From: Elusimicrobiota bacterium
Lineage (GTDB): Bacteria > Elusimicrobiota > Elusimicrobia > UBA1565 > UBA9628
Length of the DNA stretch: 39,272 nucleotides
Reading direction: 5' to 3'
Assembly (NCBI GenBank): GCA_016212795.1
Contig: JACRDT010000036.1
Coordinates: 1 to 39,272, forward strand
Position numbers and translations under genes: made by a program. The notes below the pieces were generated by a model. That model saw nothing but the letters and a program-made list of their open reading frames with translations, made no database searches and was not told where the DNA came from. The number at the start of each line of letters is the position of its first letter. The stretch's first letter is position 1. Of the stretch, positions 1 to 6,436 are shown in pieces.

Positions 1-62
1 CTCAGGCTCGGCGGCATCAGGTAGGGCGTCTCGCGGTCCGCGCACTTGAAGTTGTAGGCCAT
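1..62 (-). mobile_element. IS1182-family transposase, N-terminal fragment (continues past window start)
   Basis: Reading the minus strand from 62 gives MAYNFKCADRETPYLMPPSL and runs off the window edge. This start, with a Y-N-F, a D-R-E and then Y-L-M-P-P-S-L, matches the usual N-terminus of IS1182-type DDE transposases, where the next residues are normally a W-L-P-E-x-H/D-L stretch. Only about 20 codons are visible, so I cannot tell whether the gene is intact. A GAGGA purine run lies directly before the ATG. The element end should lie between the ATG and the gene starting near 150, but I could not find its terminal inverted repeat without the other end. The call rests on remembered family sequence. 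Confidence 0.6.
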
Positions 63-74
63 TCCTCAGTTCTC

Positions 75-100
75 CGTACGCGCGCGCACGCGCGCGTACG
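75..100. repeat. Perfect 12-bp inverted repeat, alternating pyrimidine-purine throughout
   Basis: The arms CGTACGCGCGCG and CGCGCGCGTACG are perfect complements separated by the dinucleotide CA. All 26 bases alternate pyrimidine and purine, the classic Z-DNA-prone and cruciform-prone pattern. It lies between the divergent transposase start and the small gene at 150. It could be a two-way terminator stem, an IS target or part of the IS end. Confidence 0.8.
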
Positions 101-126
101 AGGATTATCTGAAATCAGGAGGATTT

Positions 127-153
127 ATGCAACAGGCTCCTATGGGCACATGA
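127..153 (+). CDS. Possible 8-codon leader ORF overlapping the next gene
   Basis: ATG at 127 is preceded by a strong AGGAGG ribosome site four bases upstream. It encodes MQQAPMGT and stops at TGA 151-153, which overlaps the ATG of the next gene (150) as ATGA. The next gene has no good ribosome site of its own, so the short ORF may feed it ribosomes by translational coupling. It could equally be the remnant of a longer N-terminus broken by a frameshift. There is no homology evidence. Confidence 0.3.
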   Translation: MQQAPMGT

Positions 154-590
154 AAGCGGACGAAGTCGCCGCGTACTTCTTGGGCAGGGTCGTGGGCCGC
201 ATCTTTTCGACGATCCCCTCGATCATCGCGTGGAACAACGTCGCCGGCGTCTCCAGCGAGGAGGAGGCGCGGCGTCTGGGCGGCAAGCTCCTGGTCCCGA
301 CCTCGGGCGGGGACGTGGGGCTCAACGGGCTCGCGAAGAACGCCAACGTGGATTTCAACACCACCGGCATCGATTCCAGCGCCAGTTTCCAGGGCGGCTT
401 GATCCATTGGAAGGAGGATCAATACGTCAAGGATATCATGATGGGCATCCTGGGCCTCAAGCTCCCCAAGAACACCGCCGAGCTCGTGGCGCGGCTGAAC
501 TCCCTCGACAACGATTGGATCAGGGGAGTCCGCGGCGAGCTCGCGCAATCCCGCCTCAAGAACGCTCCGCGAGCTCCCGGCGGCCATTAG
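150..590 (+). CDS. Hypothetical protein, 146 aa
   Basis: I do not recognise this protein. It is 146 residues, with no signal peptide, no cysteine, and no long hydrophobic segment after the first 30 residues, where a hydrophobic amphipathic stretch (AAYFLGRVVGRIFSTIPSII) is seen. The middle is rich in Gly, Asn, Ser and Thr, and the last 40 residues look helical, ending in a basic tail. The ATG at 150 overlaps the stop of a short upstream ORF with the only good ribosome site. It lies between an IS1182-type transposase and the arginine operon and shares no operon with either: a clear promoter for argR follows its stop. Flanking by a mobile element makes horizontal origin or a moron-like gene possible. 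Confidence 0.5.
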   Translation: MKADEVAAYFLGRVVGRIFSTIPSIIAWNNVAGVSSEEEARRLGGKLLVPTSGGDVGLNGLAKNANVDFNTTGIDSSASFQGGLIHWKEDQYVKDIMMGILGLKLPKNTAELVARLNSLDNDWIRGVRGELAQSRLKNAPRAPGGH

Positions 591-620
591 GCGCCGCGGT
601 CCCGGCATCGGAAATCCGGG

Positions 621-649
621 TTGACAGGCTCCCCGCAATATGCATAAAT
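621..649 (+). promoter_or_regulatory. Promoter of the arginine operon
   Basis: TTGACA at 621-626 is a perfect -35 hexamer. After a 17-base spacer comes ATAAAT at 644-649, directly preceded by TGC, which gives an extended -10 (TGn). The predicted transcription start is near 656, only about five bases before the argR ATG at 661. The message would then be essentially leaderless, and an ATG at 640 could not be transcribed. Confidence 0.75.
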
Positions 650-675
650 ATACAGCCTATATGAATAGTCATCCA
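641..675 (+). promoter_or_regulatory. Two tandem ARG-box-like operators for ArgR
   Basis: The E. coli-type ARG box core is TGAAT-4 A/T-ATTCA. Box 1 at 641-654 (TGCAT-AAAT-ATACA) matches 8 of 10 conserved bases and has an all-A/T centre. Box 2 at 662-675 (TGAAT-AGTC-ATCCA) matches 9 of 10. Their centres are 21 bp apart, the spacing of paired ARG boxes in E. coli (two 18-bp boxes plus 3 bp). Box 1 covers the -10 hexamer and box 2 begins at the argR start codon. Arginine-loaded ArgR would therefore block its own operon's promoter. Confidence 0.65.
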
Positions 676-1110
676 TCGTTCAAGGCGGAGCGCCAGTCGG
701 CCGTCCTGGAGATCGTCGCCCGGGAGACGGTGGCCACGCAGGCCGAGCTGGCGGAGGCCCTCAAGAAGAGGAGGATCCCGGCCACCCAGGTGACGCTGTC
801 TCGCGACATCGCCGAGCTTGGCCTAATAAAGGTAGCGGGCCGCTACCGGCCGGCGCCGGCCGGGGAGGCCGCCGCCGACCCCGAGGCGCCGTTGCGGACC
901 TGGGTGCGCGCCGTCCGGCCCGCGGGCCCGCACCTGGCGGTGATCCGGTGCGACGTCGGCACCGCGCAGAGGGTCGGCATCGTCATCGACGGGCTGGCCC
1001 TGGAAGGAATCGCCGGCACCATCGCCGGGGACGACACCGTCTTCATCGCCGTGGCCGACGCGGCCGCCAACAAGCGCGTCGTGGCCTTCCTTCAGTCGAG
1101 GATCAATTGA
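661..1110 (+). CDS. argR: Arginine repressor ArgR
   Basis: This 149-residue protein has the two ArgR domains. Residues about 8-70 form a winged helix with the conserved TQVTLSRDI recognition helix and ELGLIKV that follows. The C-terminal oligomerisation and arginine-binding domain contains GTIAGDDT, the hallmark Gly-Asp-Asp arginine site. I chose ATG 661 rather than 640 because the -10 hexamer covers 644-649, so 640 lies upstream of transcription. ArgR should form a hexamer that binds the two ARG boxes over its own promoter when arginine is plentiful. The stop TGA overlaps the TTG start of argG, so repressor and biosynthetic genes are co-transcribed and autoregulated. Confidence 0.93.
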   Translation: MNSHPSFKAERQSAVLEIVARETVATQAELAEALKKRRIPATQVTLSRDIAELGLIKVAGRYRPAPAGEAAADPEAPLRTWVRAVRPAGPHLAVIRCDVGTAQRVGIVIDGLALEGIAGTIAGDDTVFIAVADAAANKRVVAFLQSRIN

Positions 1111-2399
1111 AACGCCCCAAGATCGTGCTGGCCTTCAGCGGCGGGCTGGACACCACCTTCTGCCTGCTGTGGCTCAGGAACGAGCTCGAGGCCGAGGTCG
1201 TCACGGCCGTCGTGGACACGGGCGGCTTCGACGCCCGGGAGCTCTCGGAGGTCGGCGAGCGCGCCAGGGCGCTGGGCGCGGCCGCCCACCACGCCCTCGA
1301 CGGCCGGGCCGAGGTGTTCGAGCGCTTCGTCGTGCCCCTCATCCAGGGCAACGTGTTGCGGGGCCGCGTCTACCCCCTCTCGGTCTCGGCCGAGCGCGTG
1401 CTGCAGGCCGAGCTGGTGGCGCGCCTGGCCGTCGAGGTCGGGGCCGACGGGGTCTGCCACGGGTCCACGGGCGCGGGCAACGACCAGGTCCGCTTCGACG
1501 GGGTCTCCCAGACCCTGCTCCCCTCGATGAAGGTGTACGCCCCCGTGCGGGACCTCGGCTGGTCGCGCCGGCAGGAGACGCGCTACCTGACCGAGCGCGG
1601 CGTGGCCGTGCCGGCCAAGAAGACGGCCTACTCCGTCAACGCCGGCCTCTGGGGCACGACGGTGGGCGGGGGCGAGACCCACGACCCGTGGACCGAGGTC
1701 CCCGACGCGGCCTACCCGTCCGCCGCCGGGAGGGCCTCCAAGGCGGGCAAGAACGTCGTGATCGGCTTCGCGAAGGGAGTGCCGGCCTCCCTCGACGGCG
1801 AGCAGATGGAGGGCGTGGCGCTCGTGCGGGCCTTGCACCGGCTGGGCCAGTCCTTCGGGGTGGGGCGCGGCGTCCACCTGGGCGACACCATCCTCGGCAT
1901 CAAGGGCCGCGTCGGGTTCGAGGCGCCCGCCCCGCTCATCCTGATCGCCGCGCACCAGGAGCTCGAGAAGCTGGTGCTCACGCGCTGGCAGTCCTTCTGG
2001 AAGAACCAGATCGCCGAGTTCTACGGGCAGATGCTGCACGAGGGCCTCTACTTCGACCCGGTGATGCGCGACATCGAGGCCCTCATGAGGAGCAGCCAGG
2101 AGACCGTGACGGGTTCGGCGCGCGTGCGCCTGAGGACGGGCCGCTTCGACGTCACCGGGGTGAAGAGCCCGTTCAGCATGGTCTCCGGCGCCGCCGCCTA
2201 CGGGGAGACGACCCGGCTCTGGACCGGCGCCGAGGCCGCGGGCTTCAGCAAGCTCCACGCCCTGCCCATGACCCTGGCGCGGCGGGCTCGCGGTCGAGGC
2301 CGGAGGCCGAGCGTCCCGCGCGGAGCCCGCTTGGGGGGCGCCGCGCCCCTCAGCAACGGCGTTGGCGGGCCGGGGCGCGGCGGGAAGGCCGCGGCATGA
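1107..2399 (+). CDS. argG: Argininosuccinate synthase
   Basis: ArgG joins citrulline and aspartate using ATP. The N-terminus LKRPKIVLAFSGGLDTT holds the PP-type ATP loop SGGLDT (residues 11-16), and CHGSTGAGNDQVRFD is the citrulline/aspartate-binding segment. The start is the TTG at 1107, overlapping the argR stop as TTGA. Homology begins at residue 4, which rules out the longer upstream reading. The conserved fold ends near ...AGFSKLHALPM (about residue 388). About 40 further residues rich in Arg and Gly follow that I do not expect in ArgG; they may come from an inserted GC-rich repeat or loss of the original stop. The end overlaps the next gene as ATGA. Confidence 0.93.
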   Translation: MKRPKIVLAFSGGLDTTFCLLWLRNELEAEVVTAVVDTGGFDARELSEVGERARALGAAAHHALDGRAEVFERFVVPLIQGNVLRGRVYPLSVSAERVLQAELVARLAVEVGADGVCHGSTGAGNDQVRFDGVSQTLLPSMKVYAPVRDLGWSRRQETRYLTERGVAVPAKKTAYSVNAGLWGTTVGGGETHDPWTEVPDAAYPSAAGRASKAGKNVVIGFAKGVPASLDGEQMEGVALVRALHRLGQSFGVGRGVHLGDTILGIKGRVGFEAPAPLILIAAHQELEKLVLTRWQSFWKNQIAEFYGQMLHEGLYFDPVMRDIEALMRSSQETVTGSARVRLRTGRFDVTGVKSPFSMVSGAAAYGETTRLWTGAEAAGFSKLHALPMTLARRARGRGRRPSVPRGARLGGAAPLSNGVGGPGRGGKAAA

Positions 2400-3445
2400 A
2401 GGTCGTCCTGGACAAGATCGCCTCGGGGACGCGCAACGCCAAGCTCTCCCGGGAGGTCCTCCTGACCGAGGATATCTCGGCGGCGGAGGGCATGGTGCTG
2501 GCCGTGCGCGTGCGCGGGACCAAGAGCGTCTACAACACCCTCGAGGATTGCCACGGCCGCATGATCGGGCTCAACGACGGCGACGTCATCGCCGGCGTGC
2601 TGGGGGCCCGGCGCGCGCTGCGCGGCTACGCGGGCGTGGTCCCCGGGTCCGTGGCGGTCGGCGACATGCTCGACATCCTCAACCTGGGCGGCGTCATCGG
2701 CAGGTGCACCTCCGTGAACATCGAGCTGGGCAAGCCGCTGCAGGCCGAGGTGCTGGGCCAGGTGCTGTCCTTCCCGCACCTGGGCGAGCGGCACGGGGTG
2801 CCGGCCTCGATCAAGACCGGCGCGGTCGCGTGGGCCGGGACCCTCGAGGCTTCCGCGCCCATCGTGTACGTCGCCGGCACCTGCATGAACGCCGGCAAGA
2901 CCTTCGCCTGCGGGGAGGTCATCCGGACCATGGCCAAGCGGGGCCACCGGGTCTGCGGCGCCAAGCTGACCGGGGTCTCGCTCCTGCGCGACACGCTCAG
3001 CATGGTGGACCGCGGCGCGGCCAAGAGCCTGTCGTTCACCGACGCCGGCGTCGTCTCCACGAGCGGGGCGGTCTCGGTGCCCGTGGCCAAGGGCATCGTC
3101 AACGCGCTCAACAGGGAGGAGCCGGACTGCCTCGTCATCGAGCTCGGCGACGGCATCCTGGGCGAGTACGGCGTGCAGGAGATCCTCCATGACGACGAGC
3201 TCATGGGGGCCGGCGTCGCCCACATCCTCTGCGCCAACGACCCCGTGGCGGCCTGGGGCGCGGTGGAGCTGTTCAAGACCCGGTTCAAGCGCGAGGTGAC
3301 GCTGATCGCCGGCCCGGCCACCGACAACGCCGTGGGCAAGGAGTTCATCGAGGGGCAGATCGGCGTGCCCGCGATCAACGCGCGCATCGAGTTCGACAAG
3401 CTCGGCGAGTTCATCGAGCGCAAGGTCTTCGGGCGGGCCGGGTGA
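2396..3445 (+). CDS. P-loop (SIMIBI-type) protein in the arg operon; candidate N-acylglutamate synthase
   Basis: This 349-residue protein has an unrecognised beta-rich N-terminal half (residues 1-150, many Gly-Asp turns) and a C-terminal P-loop domain. The loop is VYVAGTCMNAGKTFACG (GT-x5-GKT at 161-169), the spacing seen in dethiobiotin synthetase-like and DUF1611 proteins. A Walker-B-like CLVIELGDGILGEYG lies at 245-259, NDP at 281-283 and DNAVGKEF at 310-317. It overlaps argG (ATGA) and argC (GTGA), so it is very likely made with the pathway. The operon lacks argA/argJ. The DUF1611 family includes DgcN, reported as a D-glutamate N-acetyltransferase, so a glutamate N-acyltransferase role is plausible inference. 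Other options are a kinase or ligase. Family membership was not tested. Confidence 0.75.
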   Translation: MKVVLDKIASGTRNAKLSREVLLTEDISAAEGMVLAVRVRGTKSVYNTLEDCHGRMIGLNDGDVIAGVLGARRALRGYAGVVPGSVAVGDMLDILNLGGVIGRCTSVNIELGKPLQAEVLGQVLSFPHLGERHGVPASIKTGAVAWAGTLEASAPIVYVAGTCMNAGKTFACGEVIRTMAKRGHRVCGAKLTGVSLLRDTLSMVDRGAAKSLSFTDAGVVSTSGAVSVPVAKGIVNALNREEPDCLVIELGDGILGEYGVQEILHDDELMGAGVAHILCANDPVAAWGAVELFKTRFKREVTLIAGPATDNAVGKEFIEGQIGVPAINARIEFDKLGEFIERKVFGRAG

Positions 3446-4470
3446 GGAAGCTCGAGGTCGGCATCCAGGGAGGCGCGGGCTTCACGGGCGGCGAGCTCAT
3501 CCGCCTGCTCCTCCGCCACCCGAGGGTCAGGCTCGCGGGCGCGACCTCCGCCACGTTCCCGGGCCGGCCCGTGTCCCTGGCCCACCCCAACCTGCGGGGG
3601 CGCACGGACCTCTCGTTCTCTCGCAAGCTGGACTACGGGAGGCTCGACGCCCTGTTCATGGCGGGCGACCACGGCGACGCCATGGCCGCCGTGCCGGCCA
3701 TCCTGCGGCGGGCCGGCGGGCTGCGCATCATCGACCTCTCCGGGGACTTCCGCCTGCAGGACCCCGCGCTCTACCCTTTGTGGTACGCGCGAGCGCACCG
3801 GGCGCCGGGTCTGCTCAAGGAGTTCGTCTACGGCCTGACCGAGCTCAACCGCGTCCGCCTCAGGAAGGCCAGGCTGGTGGCCAACCCGGGCTGCTTCGCC
3901 ACGGCCGCGGCGCTGGCGCTGGGGCCGCTGGCCCGCGCCGGAGCCGCCGGCATCGTGGCGGTCACGGCGGTGACCGGCTCCTCCGGCTCGGGCGCCAAGC
4001 CCTCGCCGGTCACGCACCATCCGACGCGCCACGCCAACATGCGCGCCTACAAGCCGTTCTGCCACCAGCACGTCCCGGAGGTGGAGCAGCTGCTGGAGGC
4101 CCTGGCCGGCAAGAAGAGCCTGCGCCTGTCGCTGGTGCCCGTCTCGGGCCCGTTCACGCGCGGCATCTACGCGGTCTGCCAGGCGGCGCTGCCCGCGGGC
4201 TGGAAGGCCGGCACGGTCCGGGAGGCCTTTCGCCGGGCGTACGATGGCTGCGCTTTCGTGCGGCTCGTCGAAGAGCCGCCCAGCCTCAACGCGGTCGTCG
4301 GCAGCAACCACTGCGACCTCTTCGCGACGGTCCGGGAGGGGCGCATCGTCGTCATCTCGGCCATCGACAACCTGATCAAGGGCGCGGCCGGCCAGGCCGT
4401 CCAGAACCTCAACGTGATGATGGGGTTCGACGAACGCGCCGGGCTCGATTTCGCGGGGCACTACCCGTGA
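3442..4470 (+). CDS. argC: N-acyl-gamma-glutamyl-phosphate reductase
   Basis: ArgC reduces N-acylglutamyl-phosphate to the semialdehyde with NADPH. The 342-residue protein starts with a Rossmann fingerprint GGAGFTGGEL (residues 10-19). Residues 148-154 are NPGCFAT, with catalytic Cys151, and HQHVPEVEQ places the general-base histidine at 210. The C-terminal GFDERAGL is typical. The start is GTG 3442, overlapping the previous stop as GTGA. Whether the acyl group is acetyl or succinyl cannot be read from this enzyme, but the downstream carbamoyltransferase suggests succinyl. Confidence 0.95.
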   Translation: MRKLEVGIQGGAGFTGGELIRLLLRHPRVRLAGATSATFPGRPVSLAHPNLRGRTDLSFSRKLDYGRLDALFMAGDHGDAMAAVPAILRRAGGLRIIDLSGDFRLQDPALYPLWYARAHRAPGLLKEFVYGLTELNRVRLRKARLVANPGCFATAAALALGPLARAGAAGIVAVTAVTGSSGSGAKPSPVTHHPTRHANMRAYKPFCHQHVPEVEQLLEALAGKKSLRLSLVPVSGPFTRGIYAVCQAALPAGWKAGTVREAFRRAYDGCAFVRLVEEPPSLNAVVGSNHCDLFATVREGRIVVISAIDNLIKGAAGQAVQNLNVMMGFDERAGLDFAGHYP

Positions 4471-4511
4471 GCGCCGGCATGACGGACGCGATGAGGCTCG
4501 AGGACGCCCCT

Positions 4512-5519
4512 ATGCCGCCGCAGTTCACGCACCTGAAGGATTTCACGAGCTCGGAGCTCATGGGGCTGGTCGACGCGGCCATCGCCCTCAAGAAGGCCCC
4601 CCCCTCCTGCAAGCCGCTGGCCGGCAAGTCCGTGGCGTTCTGCTTCATGAACCCGTCGCTGCGCACGCAGGTCTCCTTCGAGGTGGGCACCGTGCAGCTG
4701 GGCGGCCACGCCGTGGTGCTCAACCTTGGCGCCGACACCTGGAAGATGGAGTCCGAGGAGGGCGCGGTGATGGACGGCGCCGCCGCCGAGCACCTCAAGG
4801 AGGCGGTGCCGGTGCTCACGCGGTACTGCCAGGCGGTGGCCCTGCGCTCTTTCCCGAGCGGCAAGACCTGGGAGGAGGACAGGAAGGAGCCGTACCTCAC
4901 CGCCTTCAAGAAGTACTCCACGGCGCCCGTGATCAACATGGAGTCGGCCACCGGCCACCCGTGCCAGGCGCTGGCCGACCTGATGACGATCAAGGAGCGC
5001 ATGGACCCCCGGGGCAAGAACTTCCTGCTGACCTGGGCGCCCCACGTCAAGAGCCTTCCCATGGCCGTCCCCTCCTCCGCCGCCGAGATCGCGGCCGCGG
5101 GCGGGATGAACGTGACGATCGCGCGGCCGGCCGGGTTCGACCTCGACGACGAGGTCATGGCGCGGGTCCGGGCGTCCTGCCAGGCGAGCGGCGCGACGCT
5201 GCGCGTCACGGACGACGTCCAGGGCGCCTTCGAGGGCCAGCACGTCGTCTACGCCAAATCCTGGGGCTCGATCGTGGACTACAACGAGCCCCTGCCGGCC
5301 GCCCCGGAGTTCCGCCAGGCCTGGATCGTGACCGCCGACAAGATGCGCCGGACGAAAGACGCCGTCTTCATGCACTGCCTGCCGGTCCGGCGCAACCTCA
5401 TCGTGCGCGACGAGGTGCTCGACGGGCCGTGGTCGGTGGTGATCGACCAGGCGGAGAACCGCCTCCACACGGCCAAGGCCGTGCTGCTCAAACTCATGAC
5501 AGGAGACCTGCCCCGATGA
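4512..5519 (+). CDS. argF': N-acyl-ornithine carbamoyltransferase, predicted N-succinylornithine type
   Basis: This is the AOTCase/SOTCase branch rather than ordinary ArgF. It carbamoylates an N-acylornithine to N-acylcitrulline. Visible motifs are the carbamoyl-phosphate loop FMNPSLRTQVSFE, the 80s loop with Trp77, and MHCLPVRRN at 287-295. From ATG 4512 the numbering around the 80s loop coincides with Xanthomonas AOTCase, where Glu92 selects acetylornithine; here position 92 is Ala (MDGAAAEH). The carboxylated Lys302 of that enzyme is Ile297 here. Both point to the succinylornithine form known from Bacteroides. ATG 4512 has GAGG eight bases upstream and matches the family N-terminus. GTG 4467, overlapping the argC stop as GTGA, is a possible earlier start. 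Confidence 0.9.
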   Translation: MPPQFTHLKDFTSSELMGLVDAAIALKKAPPSCKPLAGKSVAFCFMNPSLRTQVSFEVGTVQLGGHAVVLNLGADTWKMESEEGAVMDGAAAEHLKEAVPVLTRYCQAVALRSFPSGKTWEEDRKEPYLTAFKKYSTAPVINMESATGHPCQALADLMTIKERMDPRGKNFLLTWAPHVKSLPMAVPSSAAEIAAAGGMNVTIARPAGFDLDDEVMARVRASCQASGATLRVTDDVQGAFEGQHVVYAKSWGSIVDYNEPLPAAPEFRQAWIVTADKMRRTKDAVFMHCLPVRRNLIVRDEVLDGPWSVVIDQAENRLHTAKAVLLKLMTGDLPR

Positions 5520-6436
5520 CCGACGCGCCCATCATGCTCAAGCACGCCCTCCCGTACATCCGCCTCTACCGCGGCAAGGTCTTCGTCGTCAAGGTCGGCG
5601 GACGCGTCGTCGCCCGGCCCAAGACCCTCGACGCCGTCGTCGAGGACGTCTGCCTGCTCCAGGAGGTCGGCATCAAGGTCGTGCTCGTGCACGGCGGAGG
5701 GCCTCAGGCCACGGAGCTCTCCCGCGCGATGGGCTTCGAGCCCCGGTTCGTGGCCGGGCGGCGCGTCACCGACGAGCGCGCCCTCGAGGTGGCGAAGATG
5801 GTCTACGCGGGCAAGGTGAACATCGACATCCTGGCCTCCTTCCGGGCCCACCAGGCGCCGGCGGTGGGCGTCTCCGGCGTGGACGGCGGGCTCGTCACGG
5901 CCCGCCGGCGGCCCAAGAAGCTGGTCGCCGAGCCTGGCCGGGAGCCCGTGGAGGTCGACTACGGCCTCGTGGGCGACATCGAGGGCGTGGACCCCAGGCC
6001 GCTCGAGACCCTGCTGGCCGGCGGCTACACGCCGGTGATCGCCTGCCTCGGCAGCGACCCCGAGGGGACGATCCTCAACATCAACGCCGACTCCGTGGCC
6101 GAGGCGGTGGCGCGGGCGCTGCGCGCCGAGAAGCTGGTCGTCATCACCGATACCGAGGGGCTGCTCAAGGACGCCGCGGATCCGGCCAGCCTCGTCTCCT
6201 ACACGGACGTCGAGGAAGTCCTGAAGTTCAAGGCGGACGGGCGGCTCTCAGGCGGCATGCTGCCGAAGGTGGAGGCCTGCCTGCGCGCCCTGGAGGGCGG
6301 CGTCCGGCGCACCCACATCATCAACGGCCTCAAGCCGGGCGCGCTCCAGCGCGAGATCTTCACCAATGCCGGCTGCGGGACGATGATCGTCGCGCGCCGC
6401 GAGCGCCAGGACTGCGCGCAGGGGGCCGCCGCTTGA
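5516..6436 (+). CDS. argB: N-acylglutamate kinase
   Basis: ArgB phosphorylates the gamma-carboxylate of N-acylglutamate. The 306-residue length is normal. The amino-acid-kinase fold shows VFVVKVGGRVV (phosphate-binding lysine and glycine loop), VLVHGGGPQ, GLVGDIEGVD, NINADSVAEAVA and SGGMLPKVEA with the catalytic lysine. ATG 5516 overlaps the argF' stop as ATGA and has AGGAG ten bases upstream. I see no N-terminal helix of the kind that forms arginine-inhibited hexamers in some ArgB, so control may be mainly through ArgR; this is inference. The stop overlaps the next gene's TTG. Confidence 0.95.
   Translation: MTDAPIMLKHALPYIRLYRGKVFVVKVGGRVVARPKTLDAVVEDVCLLQEVGIKVVLVHGGGPQATELSRAMGFEPRFVAGRRVTDERALEVAKMVYAGKVNIDILASFRAHQAPAVGVSGVDGGLVTARRRPKKLVAEPGREPVEVDYGLVGDIEGVDPRPLETLLAGGYTPVIACLGSDPEGTILNINADSVAEAVARALRAEKLVVITDTEGLLKDAADPASLVSYTDVEEVLKFKADGRLSGGMLPKVEACLRALEGGVRRTHIINGLKPGALQREIFTNAGCGTMIVARRERQDCAQGAAA

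Noticed and set aside
131..632. Direct repeat ACAGGCTCC at about 131 and 624 as an IS target duplication
   Set aside because: Nine bases, 493 bp apart, with no IS end at either copy. The second copy includes part of the argR -35. Probably chance.
640..660. ATG at 640 as argR start (longer by seven residues)
   Set aside because: The extended -10 (641-649) and the predicted transcription start near 656 lie downstream of it.
948..1106. Long upstream extension of argG
   Set aside because: It is the argR gene read in another frame; ArgG homology begins just after TTG 1107.
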